This document shows positions 1 to 10,030 of a DNA stretch of 64,000 bases, in pieces; within the stretch, counting starts at the first letter, position 1; each line of letters begins with the position of its first letter. The DNA comes from Amphibalanus amphitrite (lineage: Eukaryota > Arthropoda > Thecostraca > Balanomorpha > Balanidae). A program made the translations under genes and the position numbers. The stretch is from positions 2,353,501-2,417,500 of the forward strand of contig NW_024881502.1 of NCBI RefSeq assembly GCF_019059575.1, in the 5' to 3' direction. Under the pieces are notes generated by a model. It searched no databases. It saw nothing but the letters and a program-made list of their open reading frames with translations, and was not told the DNA's origin.

Positions 1-2289
1 TGCCATGTGCATGACGTGACGAGCACCAGGTGAGACCAGCTGTGTTATGTTGCCGCTTAGACACCAACCAAAGGCTGTACGAACGGCCACTGGCTGGCCT
101 GGCCTACCAACGCGTGCCTCGTGCTGCACTATTGCTTCAGTGACGTTAGCGCCTAACAGTAGTTCGATCGGCTTGTCACTAGTGTCTGGAATGTCGAGAT
201 CGGAGAGATGTAGCCACTCGTGTCGCCGACTCCAGTCGATTGTTTGCGGCTGCACGTTCAGCTTAGGAACGGAGTATACCTCTTGTACGGTAATATCCGC
301 TCTTCCGTTTCCATCCGACATTGGCGATACCTGCAGTTCAAATCGATGCACAGTTCTCTTCTCGCCGGCCCCTTCGACGTTGTTGAGTTGCAGCTCCTGG
401 CGCTCTCCGATGATACCCAGGCGCTGCCTCAGCCGATCGGTGCAGAGAGAGGTTTGTGCTCCGGCGTCCAGTAGTGCGTGCGTGTCACTGCACTCGCCGT
501 CTGGCCCGTACACACGCACTGGTACGACTTGAAGAAGTGTAGACGTTCTGGTCGCATTCAGCGCGGCTCCGATCGTGCGATTGGTTGAGTGCTGCTCTGC
601 TGGATCCATATCTTGTTGGGTTTGCTCGAGCGCGGCAGCCTGCTCCGTTCCACGACGCTCGAAAACACGCTGGCTGCCATGTAGTAACTGGTGGTGTCTG
701 CCTCCACAGCCGGCAGAACTGCACTGTTGGACAGATGTGGACGGGCACCTTCTCGAGATGTGTCCCGTCTCCAAGCAGCGAAAACATCTGTCATTGTCAG
801 CGATGTATCGAGCTCGTTCCGACACCGACTTTCGGGCAAATGCATTGCAGCGAGCCAAGCCGTGTCGGCGATTGCAGAGGGGGCACGCCGGCTGGGAGCT
901 ATGCTGAGTGGCCACCGTGGCGAGAGCCGAGCGCGCACTCGATCCATGCCTCTGACGCGACGCCGGCGGTCGGCGCTGACTGTCTGCCGCTGAGCTGATG
1001 CCGCTGTTTCCTTCACGCTCAGACATTGAGCTGCTGATCAATATCCGGACTTGTAGAGCTAGCCAGTCATCCAAATCCGACAGTGTGACTTGCCTTGGCT
1101 CCAGCTCTACTGCTCGTTTTCCCCACTCGTGACGGAGTTGAATCGGCAGCTTCACGACTGCTCGTCGCAAGTTCTCGCGGCTCGTGACGTCACCATGATA
1201 GCCGAGCGATTGGAGAGTCGTAACCGCGGAATGGAGACGAGCTTGAAACTGTTCTAGGGCTGCTGCGTCGAGGTGCTTCAGAGGTTGGCTCTCGAAAACA
1301 GCCCTCAGGTGTGCAAAAACGATATCGTCACTCCTGCCGAATCGACTTTGGAGAGCTTGTAGCGCCTGCGGGTAGAGCTCGCCATCGTATAGCATGCCTT
1401 CGATTGTTTTCTGCGCCAGACCAGTGACTGCCGACTGTAGATGAACGATTTTTTCTGCGTTTGACAGCCCTGGTTGCTTGTGAATCAGCGCCTCGAAAAG
1501 TCCAATCCACTTTGGCCACTCCAGAGGCTCACCCGAGAACTTCGGCAGTGCTATGCGCGGCACGCTGTGGAGATCGGTGTGACGCGCTGTCGTCTCTCTC
1601 TGTTGAGCTGGTGAGGCCTCAGGACTGTTCAGCCTCCTGATCCAGTCTGCTGTTCTCAGGTTGCTGTCACCAACGTTCGCGCGTTCATGCTCAACTTCAC
1701 AATCGGCAACAGCAGCTTCGTCTCTGATGTCATCAGTTCTATCCAGATTGACTGTCCCTGACTCAATGGCTTCTTGCCGCAGTCGAGCTTCAAGTTCGGC
1801 TGTTTCAGCCGCTTCTCTAGCCGCCTGAATCTTCAGGTTAAATTCCTTTTCGCACTGAAGTCGTTTTTCCTCTTGGCGACTCTTCAAGGCGGTCAGACGA
1901 GCTTGAATCACAGCCTCATGTGAATGAGCCACAGCTGCCGTCGAACGATGGGACGCTGCTGCACTAGCTTCAGAAGCGGCCTCGTCAGATATCGATTGAA
2001 GATAAGTCATTATCTTTTGAACGATACTGTTCCGCTGTGCTTCGATTTCAATCATGTATTCGTTTGCCTTCGATTTATCTTCCTCGTCCGTCAATACCAG
2101 CAGGTATGACTCATTGGAGTCCGTCACTGTGTCCATTGCACGGTCAATATCACCGAGCAGCTCTTGGAGAATGGTACGACTGCCTCGAACTGCGATCAGA
2201 TTCTCGGCTCGATTGCAGATGCGTGTCAAACACGACTTCTTGTTTGCTCGGATCCGCTTCAATCTTGCTGCTTCCGGTGATTGATCCAT
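1..2289 (-). CDS. BEL/Pao retrotransposon gag-pol, 5' half (runs off left edge)
   Basis: Reading the minus strand from the ATG at 2289, one frame stays open for about 763 codons to the window edge without a stop. The first 250 residues are charged and helical. A DUF1759-like gag block follows (LPKFSGEPLEWPKW near residue 250), then a cysteine/histidine pair of the type CPLCNRRHGLARC (about residue 466) and a CCHC knuckle CFRCLETGHISRRC (about 503). A retropepsin-type centre LLDAGAQ lies near residue 605, with Ala in place of the usual Ser/Thr after the catalytic Asp. The last visible block (LLLGANVTEAIV then FGWCLSG) is the A17-type region that precedes reverse transcriptase in BEL/Pao elements. 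Reverse transcriptase and integrase should lie beyond position 1. The open frame suggests a young copy. It differs from the other BEL/Pao copy at 41-46 kb in having no SAP-like N terminus. Confidence 0.85.
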   Translation of the reverse strand, partial: MDQSPEAARLKRIRANKKSCLTRICNRAENLIAVRGSRTILQELLGDIDRAMDTVTDSNESYLLVLTDEEDKSKANEYMIEIEAQRNSIVQKIMTYLQSISDEAASEASAAASHRSTAAVAHSHEAVIQARLTALKSRQEEKRLQCEKEFNLKIQAAREAAETAELEARLRQEAIESGTVNLDRTDDIRDEAAVADCEVEHERANVGDSNLRTADWIRRLNSPEASPAQQRETTARHTDLHSVPRIALPKFSGEPLEWPKWIGLFEALIHKQPGLSNAEKIVHLQSAVTGLAQKTIEGMLYDGELYPQALQALQSRFGRSDDIVFAHLRAVFESQPLKHLDAAALEQFQARLHSAVTTLQSLGYHGDVTSRENLRRAVVKLPIQLRHEWGKRAVELEPRQVTLSDLDDWLALQVRILISSSMSEREGNSGISSAADSQRRPPASRQRHGSSARSALATVATQHSSQPACPLCNRRHGLARCNAFARKSVSERARYIADNDRCFRCLETGHISRRCPSTSVQQCSSAGCGGRHHQLLHGSQRVFERRGTEQAAALEQTQQDMDPAEQHSTNRTIGAALNATRTSTLLQVVPVRVYGPDGECSDTHALLDAGAQTSLCTDRLRQRLGIIGERQELQLNNVEGAGEKRTVHRFELQVSPMSDGNGRADITVQEVYSVPKLNVQPQTIDWSRRHEWLHLSDLDIPDTSDKPIELLLGANVTEAIVQHEARVGRPGQPVAVRTAFGWCLSGNITQLVSPGARHVMHMA

Positions 2290-2790
2290 GTTGATTAGTT
2301 GCTGATGTTGAGCAGCACGATCATTCAGAGCATACGTTGTTATGCTTAGAAGCCACGCAATGCGCGGAACGTTACGTTATCTGTGGTCATTACGTTAAGT
2401 GCGAACGATGCGAAACTCAAAACGTAACTGAATTCACGATAATGACGTTAGAGCGAACGACGATATAACGCTCAAAGGCTACGTTATTCGTGAACATTAC
2501 GTTAGAGCGAACGAGACGACACACAAATTACGTTATCCACGACCCGGAGGACCAAAAAATGTTGCGAACGAATCGAATCCGACTCGATCGACTGGTGAAT
2601 TTACGAATAAGCAAAATCCGAATAATACGGAAGTCGAATTAAAACTTGTTCCGAATCGATCAATCTATATTGTCCGCCATTTTCTCCTTCTAATTTTTAA
2701 CGAGTTCATTCACACGACAACAATAGCACCGACGAAATTCCGACTGCGTGAAAATATACAAAATGGCGCGTGCCATAACACACTGGAGCC
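2290..2790. other. AT-rich leader/flank of the left BEL/Pao element
   Basis: No gene is visible. The sequence between 2350 and 2540 repeats short blocks around ACGTTA and GAGCGAACGA (for example near 2390, 2450, 2500) in a loose, non-periodic way. As it lies upstream of the minus-strand BEL/Pao ORF it may hold the leader and LTR, but I cannot delimit an LTR because the partner lies outside the window. Confidence 0.3.
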
Positions 2791-2831
2791 GCTACGGCGG
2801 CGACAGGGGGGTCGCATCGACCCCGATTCCC

Positions 2832-3580
2832 GGATGAAAAGTCAAAACGTTGAAAGTAAACGGATAAAAAGTCAAAGGACATTAAGTCGACAGACAGAAA
2901 GTCAACATCGCAAGAAGTCAAAGGACAAAATGTCAAATGAACAAAAAGTCAACCTGCCAAAAAGTCAACACGCCAGAAGTCAACAAGCTAAAAGTCAACA
3001 CGCAAGAAGTCAAAAGACATAATGTCAAAGAGACAAAAAGCCGACATGTTAAAAAGTCAACGCGCTAAAAGTTAACACGCTAAAAGTCAATACGCATAAA
3101 GTCAACACGCAAAATGTCAACGCGCAAAAAGTCAACACGCAAAAAGTAAAGACGCTAAAAGTCAACACGCCTAAAAGTCAACACGCTAAAAGTCAACACG
3201 CTAAAAGTCAACACGCTAAAAATCAACACGCTAAAAGTCAACACGCTAAAAGTCAACACGCCAAAAGTCAACACGCGAAAAGTCAACACACGAAAAGTCA
3301 ACATACTAAAAGTCAACACGCTAAAAGTCAACACGCGAAAGGTCAACATGCTAAAAGTCAACACGCGAAAAGTCAACTCACAAAAAGTCAACATACTAAA
3401 GTCAACATACTAAAAGTCAACACGCTAAAAGTCAACACGCGAAAAGTCAACATGCTAAAAGTCAACACGCTAAAAGTCTGGTGCCGTTTCGCTAAAAGTC
3501 ATGCTTAAAAGTCAACACGCTAAAAGTCAACACACAAAAAGTCAACACGCAAAAAATCAAAAAACAAATAGTTAACAGGT
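2832..3580. repeat. 15-bp tandem array (AAAAGTCAACACGCT)
   Basis: About 750 bp made of a degenerate 15-bp unit AAAAGTCAACACGCT and variants. The left part is more diverged (AAAGTCAAAC forms) and the middle (3120-3480) is the most regular. The complementary unit GACTTTTTGTCC fills 9350-10030 in inverted orientation, and both arrays are bordered on the outside by a related CGACCCC/CCGGA segment. They look like the two arms of one element. ORFs here, such as the lysine/serine/glutamine-rich one at 2834-3022, are by-products of the repeat. Confidence 0.8.
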
Positions 3581-3694
3581 GCGCAAAACGCCGATGCGCA
3601 AAAAGTAGTCCTTAACAGAAGTCGTTAACTACGTCGGTACCTACAAGTAGCGGAAGGTGGGGTAAGACGGACCAGCTAAGGTTTGCGGCCATAT

Positions 3695-5985
3695 ATCCCG
3701 GCAGTTGCTGGGGTATTTCGCCACCCACCGTTTGCTGGGGGGGGGGGGGCGTTAAACGCCCCCAGCCGATAACTCGAGAACCAATAGGCGCAGCGAAACG
3801 CACGAGGCGGCAAACGAAAGAACGCGACGAGACGCTTCAGATGAGTACTTTAAAGTTGAATTTTGAGGTCACAGGTCGGGTCAAGGTCAGGTCAAACACC
3901 TGAAATCGGGCTTTCAGTAGCATGGACTTCAGGACTTCGCAATGGGCGCCTCTCGTCATAAACTCTGTCAAAACGGTGCACAATCCATCATATAAGGCCT
4001 ACAAGAGTGTCAGCTCCATGTAGGGGTCAGTCAAGCATAGGTCAGGGTCAAGGTCAGGTCAACCCGGTAGGCACATATCCTCGAAAATCAAAATTGATAT
4101 TCGCAGCCTGTGACACATATTTTATGGGTAATTTGGGGCGTAAAACACGATGCTGACATTCATTTTATCATATGTGTACAGGGTGTCTCAAAAGTTCGTT
4201 CACAGGTACCAGCCATGCTTTTTTGTCAATAATTCTGAATCAACAAGAAATTAACAGTCGAAATTTTGCATGGGCATTGGTGACAACCTTCCTCAAGCAG
4301 TCTCATTGTTTTTAAGTGCATTCGACCCTTCATGAGCTCACAAAAAGGGTTCACCTCTGACCATGGGTCAGGCACGAAAATGTAGGTTGCAAAGTCCGGT
4401 ATGTTGTGAAACTCTCTGTTTCAGGAGTAATGGGAATGGTTAAGTCGGAAATGACACATGGCTAAGTGTCGGCGAGGATGAGTGCAACATGATGATCATC
4501 TCATAAAAACGGTGGCTAAAATTTTTGAAGGACGAAACCATGCGAGACTAACGGCATTTTGAACGACCCTCGCACGACAGCAGACTCGTGTTCCGGAAAG
4601 CAGCTGAAAATGCGGTCATAACTATTGAAAACTCGCAAGAAGGTCACAGACAGAGGTTACCCATTTTCAAAAAGTGCAGGCCATCGTAAAATAAAGACAA
4701 ATTATAATTTAAAATTGTTTTTAATATCTATAACGCTAATTTTTGGGGACAATAACACAAAAATCGTCAATGCCAAGGACACCTGACCCTCCAAAAGTGT
4801 CAGTTATTGTAAAATTTTATCTAACGAAGTTTCAAGAGGCAGATCTGCAGCGAATAATTTTCTTTTAAACACAAAATCCCGATAAAACCACACGATGGAC
4901 AGGTTTGGGCCGTTTACAAAGCAGAACATCTCCCGAGGAAAGCACTCCGCAACCGAGCGAAAGTCTTGGCATGGGGAATGACGAGCGCTTGGAATTTGCA
5001 AAATTTGCACAATGTGTCTGAGAAACAGACGTCCGACACATTCTGCTACCATATGATGCGAAAAATTTACTCCTGGTACTTCCCGTTTGTTCAGGACTGG
5101 GGTCGTTTTGAAAAGGAAAATGGCGCTTGGGATGTCGGCGCCAGTCATTCATGAAGGAGTTAGCGCCAGAGAATGCCTACAAAATACTCAAGAATGGTGT
5201 CGATGCAAGCTGTCGGCTTTCAGGGAATATCAGATGTTGCCGGGGAGCTAGTCAAAACTAAATCCGACGCAGAAACTGCAGGGGATTCCCCTGCAAGAGC
5301 TTGAAAGCTGGTAACCTTTTATCAGCCTCCGGCAGCTGACGGAGCAACAAAAATCGGTATGGGCAAATATTTTTGGAGATACAGCAAAGGGGTTGGTTTC
5401 CAACCTTCTTAATCAGTTGTCAAAGCATGCATATTTGTCTAGTGTACACACAGACACCAAAACCTTATACTTTTGGCCGGTTCTTATATGCTTTATTGGC
5501 ATGGGAAATGTGTGAACGAACTTTTGAGACACCCTGTACGTGTTTGGCTAAAAAAGTTCAATTTAAGAAATGCATGTATCATGGTCGTGAAGTAGTCACG
5601 AGAAATTGCCAAGATTCAGTTCAAGATTTTGGAAAATGCGGAACGATAATCAATAATCGAAGATAGCCATTTGATTGTTCATGGTATTGGCAGTCTAATG
5701 GCATTTATGGCATGTCTGTATGTCTATTTTGTGATTTTATATGATTTTTTGAACATATGCCGTTTTTGGTCGAAGTCAGAAATCATGACGTCACTAAAAC
5801 CTCGATATCTCAAAAATTTTCCGACCGATTTTTTTGAAACTTTGTCACAATAAACTTTAATCAATTCCCTACAGGTACCCAAAATTTGGCGCGCCTGCGG
5901 CGCGCCATTTTTATGCTATGGCCCGGCGAAAAAGTGGGGGCGTTTAACGCCCCCCCCCCCCAGCAACTCGCGGGATATCTTGCTA
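3695..5985. mobile_element. Element with G-run hairpin termini, split by a mariner-like insertion
   Basis: At 3695-3770 the sequence reads GTTGCTGGGG, a long G run, GCGTTAAACGCCCCC. The reverse complement of 5925-5985 gives the same order (GAGTTGCTGGGGGG, GGGCGTTAAACGCCCCC), so the two are inverted termini. Inside are runs of AGGTCA-type half-sites (3855-4065). The body is interrupted at 4179-5536 by a separate TA-flanked element. No protein is encoded. Confidence 0.55.
4179..5536. mobile_element. Tc1/mariner-like element, 1358 bp, TA target site
   Basis: The left end CAGGGTGTCTCAAAAGTTCG and the right end, read in reverse complement, agree over at least 20 bases. Both are flanked by TA (4177-4178 and 5537-5538), the duplication typical of Tc1/mariner. 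The length is close to the usual 1.3 kb. On the plus strand around 4960-5090 a frame reads KVLAWGMTSAW and continues into a segment resembling the catalytic core around VWAG..S in mariner transposases, but it is short and broken, so the copy is dead. The sequence on either side of the two TAs reads as one interrupted repeat. Confidence 0.75.
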
Positions 5986-6209
5986 CACTGATATTGAACC
6001 TCATATTGTTTATAGTCCCCTGAGTGCTTAATCCTTCCTTTTTTGAAATGTGCAAAAACTGATTTCAAATTTAAGAAATTTAGGTGGTGGCTGCTCTTAA
6101 AGGGGGACATGTAAAAATCACCGACAAGAAAAAACGCGGGCAAGAAGGACCACCCAGCAGTGCCTGCTATCCGTTCATGTGTGTTACACTTCTGCTCTAT
6201 ACTCTTGTA

Positions 6210-6912
6210 AGAAGAAGTAACCAGAGTGGTTACGGAGCGAGCGAAGCGAGCGGAGTCTTACGTAGAATAACGGAAATTTCTGAGTATGAGCGGCCGGCCG
6301 TGGTCACGCTTTTGCGAGGCTTATATCTCAGCAACCACTTGACCGATTTACATGCGGTAAATTTTGTAGGGTAGCTTCATTCCTTCTACCAAGTAATGGA
6401 CTATTCCCGATGCATGTGGGTGACCCTTATGCACGTGCCACGTGCAAAACGAAGAGGTGTCGGTTTTGTAATTGTTGCAATATCTCGGTAACTACTTGGC
6501 CGATTGCGCTGAAAGTTGGCATGTAGGTAGGCACCCACTAGGCACTGCATATCCATGTGCCAGAGTTGGGGTGCTGCTGCACGTGCGCACGTGCAGGGGT
6601 CGTTTCCAGATCTCGAGAACGGCTGGACCGATGGCGCTCAAATTTGGTACACGGTTAGAGACCAGTTAGTAGGGTGCCGTGCACAAGTCAGTTGGGACCC
6701 ATTTTGCACGTGCGCACGTGCAGGGTGCCGCTTCCAGATCTCGAGAACGGCTGGGCCGATTGTGCTGAAATTTGGCACATCGCTAGAGACCGGTTAGTAA
6801 GGTGCCGTGCACAAGTCAGTTGGAGGTACCCCTCGAAATTTCGCACGTGCAAGGCCCACCCTCTCGCTCGCTCCGTTAGTCGCCCCAAAAGGCGTTATAC
6901 TGGTAAAATAAC
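6210..6912. mobile_element. Element with double E-box palindromes and GAGCGAGCGA ends
   Basis: Begins near 6210 with a GAGCGAGCGAAGCGAGCG run and ends near 6912 with CTCGCTCGCTCC followed by CCCCAAAAGGCGTTATACTGGT. The ends correspond, inverted, to those of the copies at 30664-32445. The inside repeats a unit of about 130 bp that includes GAACGGCTGG(G/A)CCGAT and the palindrome CACGTGCGCACGTG (6580-6593 and 6707-6720). ORFs of 60-80 codons arise from this periodicity and are not genes. Confidence 0.6.
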
Positions 6913-7085
6913 AAAATGAGCCTTTATTCTTTACTCATGTGTGATGGAAGTGCAACTAAAAGCTAGGAACCTGTGTATTGATTGTCGTTGGACATGAACG
7001 CATGCTAGTTGAGCACTTGCATGCATGGCTAACATGCAACAGACTCTTTCCTTAAAAAAAACTTACTAAAACTTATGTCAATGTT

Positions 7086-8104
7086 TTAACCCTCGCACCG
7101 ACGGGGGGGGCGGATATCCGCCACCCCCCCCCCCCCCCTGAGGTTTTTCGCAAATAGCGGGAAACCCGCGGCGCGTAGCGCCGCGAAATTTGGTATGACT
7201 ATAACCTCATCAATTTTACACATGGTGTGCAAGTTTGAACCTCCTACCTTTTAAGGTCAGGTCACCAGGTCACTTTGAATGACCCAACCTCAAGTCACTT
7301 TTTTGCAACTTTGTCACCGTGCCAGAGCTACAGTAGATGTCGGAGGCCTTTGAAAGTCGCAGGATATTATTAGGTCATTAGTAGCTACAATTTGTATATC
7401 TCGGAATTTTGATATCGGTGACCTAAGGTCAGGCCAATTTCGCGACCTCCCCATTATAAGTCAATGGGGGAAAAATCAACTCCCTGTTTTTACCACTAAA
7501 ACGGGTCGGAATGGCCCCATATACCATACATGACTTCATATACGATCAACCTTCACTACCTTGAGGTCTGTTTTGCTGTTGGGCAGCTGTGAGGTCATGT
7601 GACGTCATCAAAGGTCACCAAAGGTTTTTGGCCAATAACTCCGTACAGGAACAAGATACAGACGCGTGGATGGTCTCATTGTGTTCAGCTCGTCAAGACG
7701 CATCGAATGATATACATGATGACCTCGAGGTCACGTGACCTGAGGTCAACCTTTGACCTTGACCTTTCGAGGTCAACATATATATCATTCGATGCGGATT
7801 GACGAGAGGATCACGATGATGCCCTTAGTTTGTTCCTATGTTGACTAACTCGAAAGTTATTCGAGAAAAACTCTCTCCATATCTAGCGCCGCCATTTTGA
7901 CTTTTTCGACCCCTGTGACGTCATCTTTGACCTGACCTGAAAATGACCTTAGTAAAAATTGTAGATCTTGGCCGTGCATATCCGATGCCGTTTACCACTT
8001 GTCGCTATCTTGCTTCGTTCTCGAGATCTCAGGGGGGGCGGTCATCCGCCCCCCCCCCCCGTCGGTGCGAAGTTGGCGCAGACCCCCGTCGGTGCGCGGG
8101 TTAA
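7086..8104. mobile_element. TTAA-flanked non-autonomous element A (piggyBac-like ends)
   Basis: TTAA at 7086-7089 and at 8101-8104 encloses about 1 kb. Left terminus: CCCTCGCACCGACGGGG. Right terminus in reverse complement: CCCGCGCACCGACGGGG. Each is followed by a G run, a short core and a C run that fold into a hairpin. TTAA target duplication with termini beginning CCC is what piggyBac-type elements leave. No transposase is encoded, so this is a non-autonomous copy. The interior carries many AGGTCA/TGACCT half-sites, including AGGTCACGTGACCT at 7728-7741. A related, broken copy spans 10481-14124. Confidence 0.7.
7728..7741. promoter_or_regulatory. Palindromic nuclear-receptor-type half-sites overlapping an E-box
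   Basis: AGGTCACGTGACCT is a perfect palindrome of two AGGTCA half-sites with a CACGTG E-box at the centre. It is followed within 45 bp by AGGTCAACC, TGACCTTGACC and AGGTCAAC. By established knowledge AGGTCA is the half-site of ecdysone-receptor-class and related nuclear receptors. Whether it binds anything here is unknown; it lies inside a transposable element. Confidence 0.3.
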
Positions 8105-8322
8105 CATTTTATTTTTTCATATGCATAGTAAAATGGACCACCATTAGGTGAGATGAACCACAGTGGTCCGTCTTGCCCCAAATCTAAATTCTATCGTTAT
8201 AATTATGTATATGTTGAATCGCCCAGCATTGCGAAACCTCGCCTGTCCTTAAGTGTGACTTAAACATTGTTCTTCATAGTAAAATGCAAATAAATATTAA
8301 TCATGCACGAAAGGCGCCATCA

Positions 8323-8943
8323 TTAACCCACGAGCCGCAGGGGGGGGGGGGGCATAAAGTTGCTCCCTTTACGTTTGGTGTATTATCTCCGAAACCGGAT
8401 GAGATACGACGCTAAAACTTGGCATAGCTTCAAATAAATACCTAGCCCATATTTGAGTGAAATTTGGAGGTTGTAGCACTTACGATGACGTCACAGTGGC
8501 GTCATAAAGATTTGTCGTTTTCCGATATGGAGCGTTTCCGATGTCGCTGACCACGAAACGCAACGGTAAATGATCTAAACAGTACGTGGTCTGTTATCAT
8601 CCTGACACATCTAAGTACACTTTTAACTAGATCCTGACCAATGATCGGCCCTATATATTTGGTCTCATATGTCGGATATATCGTGAGGAAACCCAGAGAC
8701 GCAAATCTATAATTGGGCTTCTGACGTCACTGTGACGTCATTTCAAATGGGATCGGCACCAAATTTGGACTCAATCTCGGCTAGATATTCAGGAATATGT
8801 GTGCAAAGTTTCGTTTTCTATCTCTTCGCGTTGCGACGATATCGTCGGAGAAGTAAAGAGGGGGGGGGCAACTACTCGCATATGCCCCCCCCCCCTCCCA
8901 GCGGCTGGCGGGTGGCGTGGAGGCCCAGCGGTCGCCGGGTTAA
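8323..8943. mobile_element. TTAA-flanked non-autonomous element B
   Basis: TTAA at 8323-8326 and 8940-8943. Left terminus CCCACGAGCCGCAGGGG and, from the right in reverse complement, CCCGGCGACCGCTGGG. G-run/C-run blocks lie just inside both ends (8340-8352; 8862-8894). The inside starts with TATCTCCGAAACCGGATGAG, a version of the sub-terminal block seen in the other TTAA elements. Non-coding. Confidence 0.6.
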
Positions 8944-9349
8944 ATCACCCTTAGACCTCTTATATTAGATCAGTTTGACGAAAAACAACATTTTTCTCAA
9001 TAACTCAAAATCTATGCATCCTGGCCCCATGAGCTCAAGGTGACCATTCGCACGAAGGAAAACAAAGGTAGTGAGTGCATAAAGCAGCAGATACCAGCAG
9101 CGGTTCAGCCGGGAAGGCTGGTGGTCCGTCTTGTCCCGCTGGGCCGTCTTACCCCACCTTCCCCTACGCCGCAGCCCGCGTCTCCGGTCGGCGACTGACC
9201 CGCGCCGGGTCACCTGATCCCAGCGCGTCTCGGCGCGTCCCCGTGCGTGCCCCGACACTACAGATAAATAACGAGTCAAAACCACCCAATTATTCCAGGA
9301 TTATGACAGATTATCTCATGTACCTATGTAATGACTGATGATCCAGGTG

Positions 9350-10030
9350 TCATTGACTTTGTCTCTTTGACTTGTCTTTTTGAATTTTTTGGATTTTGAC
9401 TTTTTGTCCTTTAAATTTTTCGTAATTTGACTTTATGTCCTGTTGACTTTTCGTCTTTTGACTTTTGTCCTATTCACTTTTTGTCCTTTTGACTTTTTGC
9501 CCTTTTGACTATTTGTCCCTTTGATTTTTTGTCCTTTTGACTTTTTGGACTTTGACTATATGTCTTTTTGACTTTGTGACCTTTTGACTTTTCGACTTTG
9601 ACTTTATGTCCTTTAAACTTATTGTCCCCTTTGACTTTTTGGATTTTGACGTTTTGTCCTTTTGACTTTCTGTCCTTTTGGTTTTTTGGATTTTGACTTT
9701 ATGTCCTTTTCACTTTTTGTCTTTCGACTTTTGTCCTTTCTACTTTTTGGCAATTTGACTTTTTGCCGTTTTTACTTTTTGTCTTTTGACCTTATGTCCA
9801 TTTGACTTTTTGTCTTTTGACTTAGATGCTAGTTGACTTTTTGTTCGTTGACTTTTTGGCAATTTCACTTTTTATCTTTTGACGTTTTGTCCGTTTTGAC
9901 TTTTTGTCTTTTGACTTTCCTCTTTGTTGACCTTTTACCTGTTGACTTTTAAGATTTTTGACTTCTTGTTTTTGACGTAATGTCTGTTGACTAATCATCC
10001 TTTTACCTTTTATCATTTGACTTTTTGTCC
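9350..10030. repeat. Tandem array of GACTTTTTGTCC-type units
   Basis: About 680 bp of short degenerate units around GACTTTTTGTCCTTTT, period roughly 14-17 bp. It is the reverse-complement counterpart of the array at 2832-3580 and forms the right arm of the proposed foldback-like element. No coding potential beyond repeat-generated ORFs. Confidence 0.75.

Noticed and set aside
2834-3394. Lysine/serine-rich and leucine/threonine-rich ORFs
   Set aside because: Translations of the 15-bp tandem unit; the period is divisible by three.
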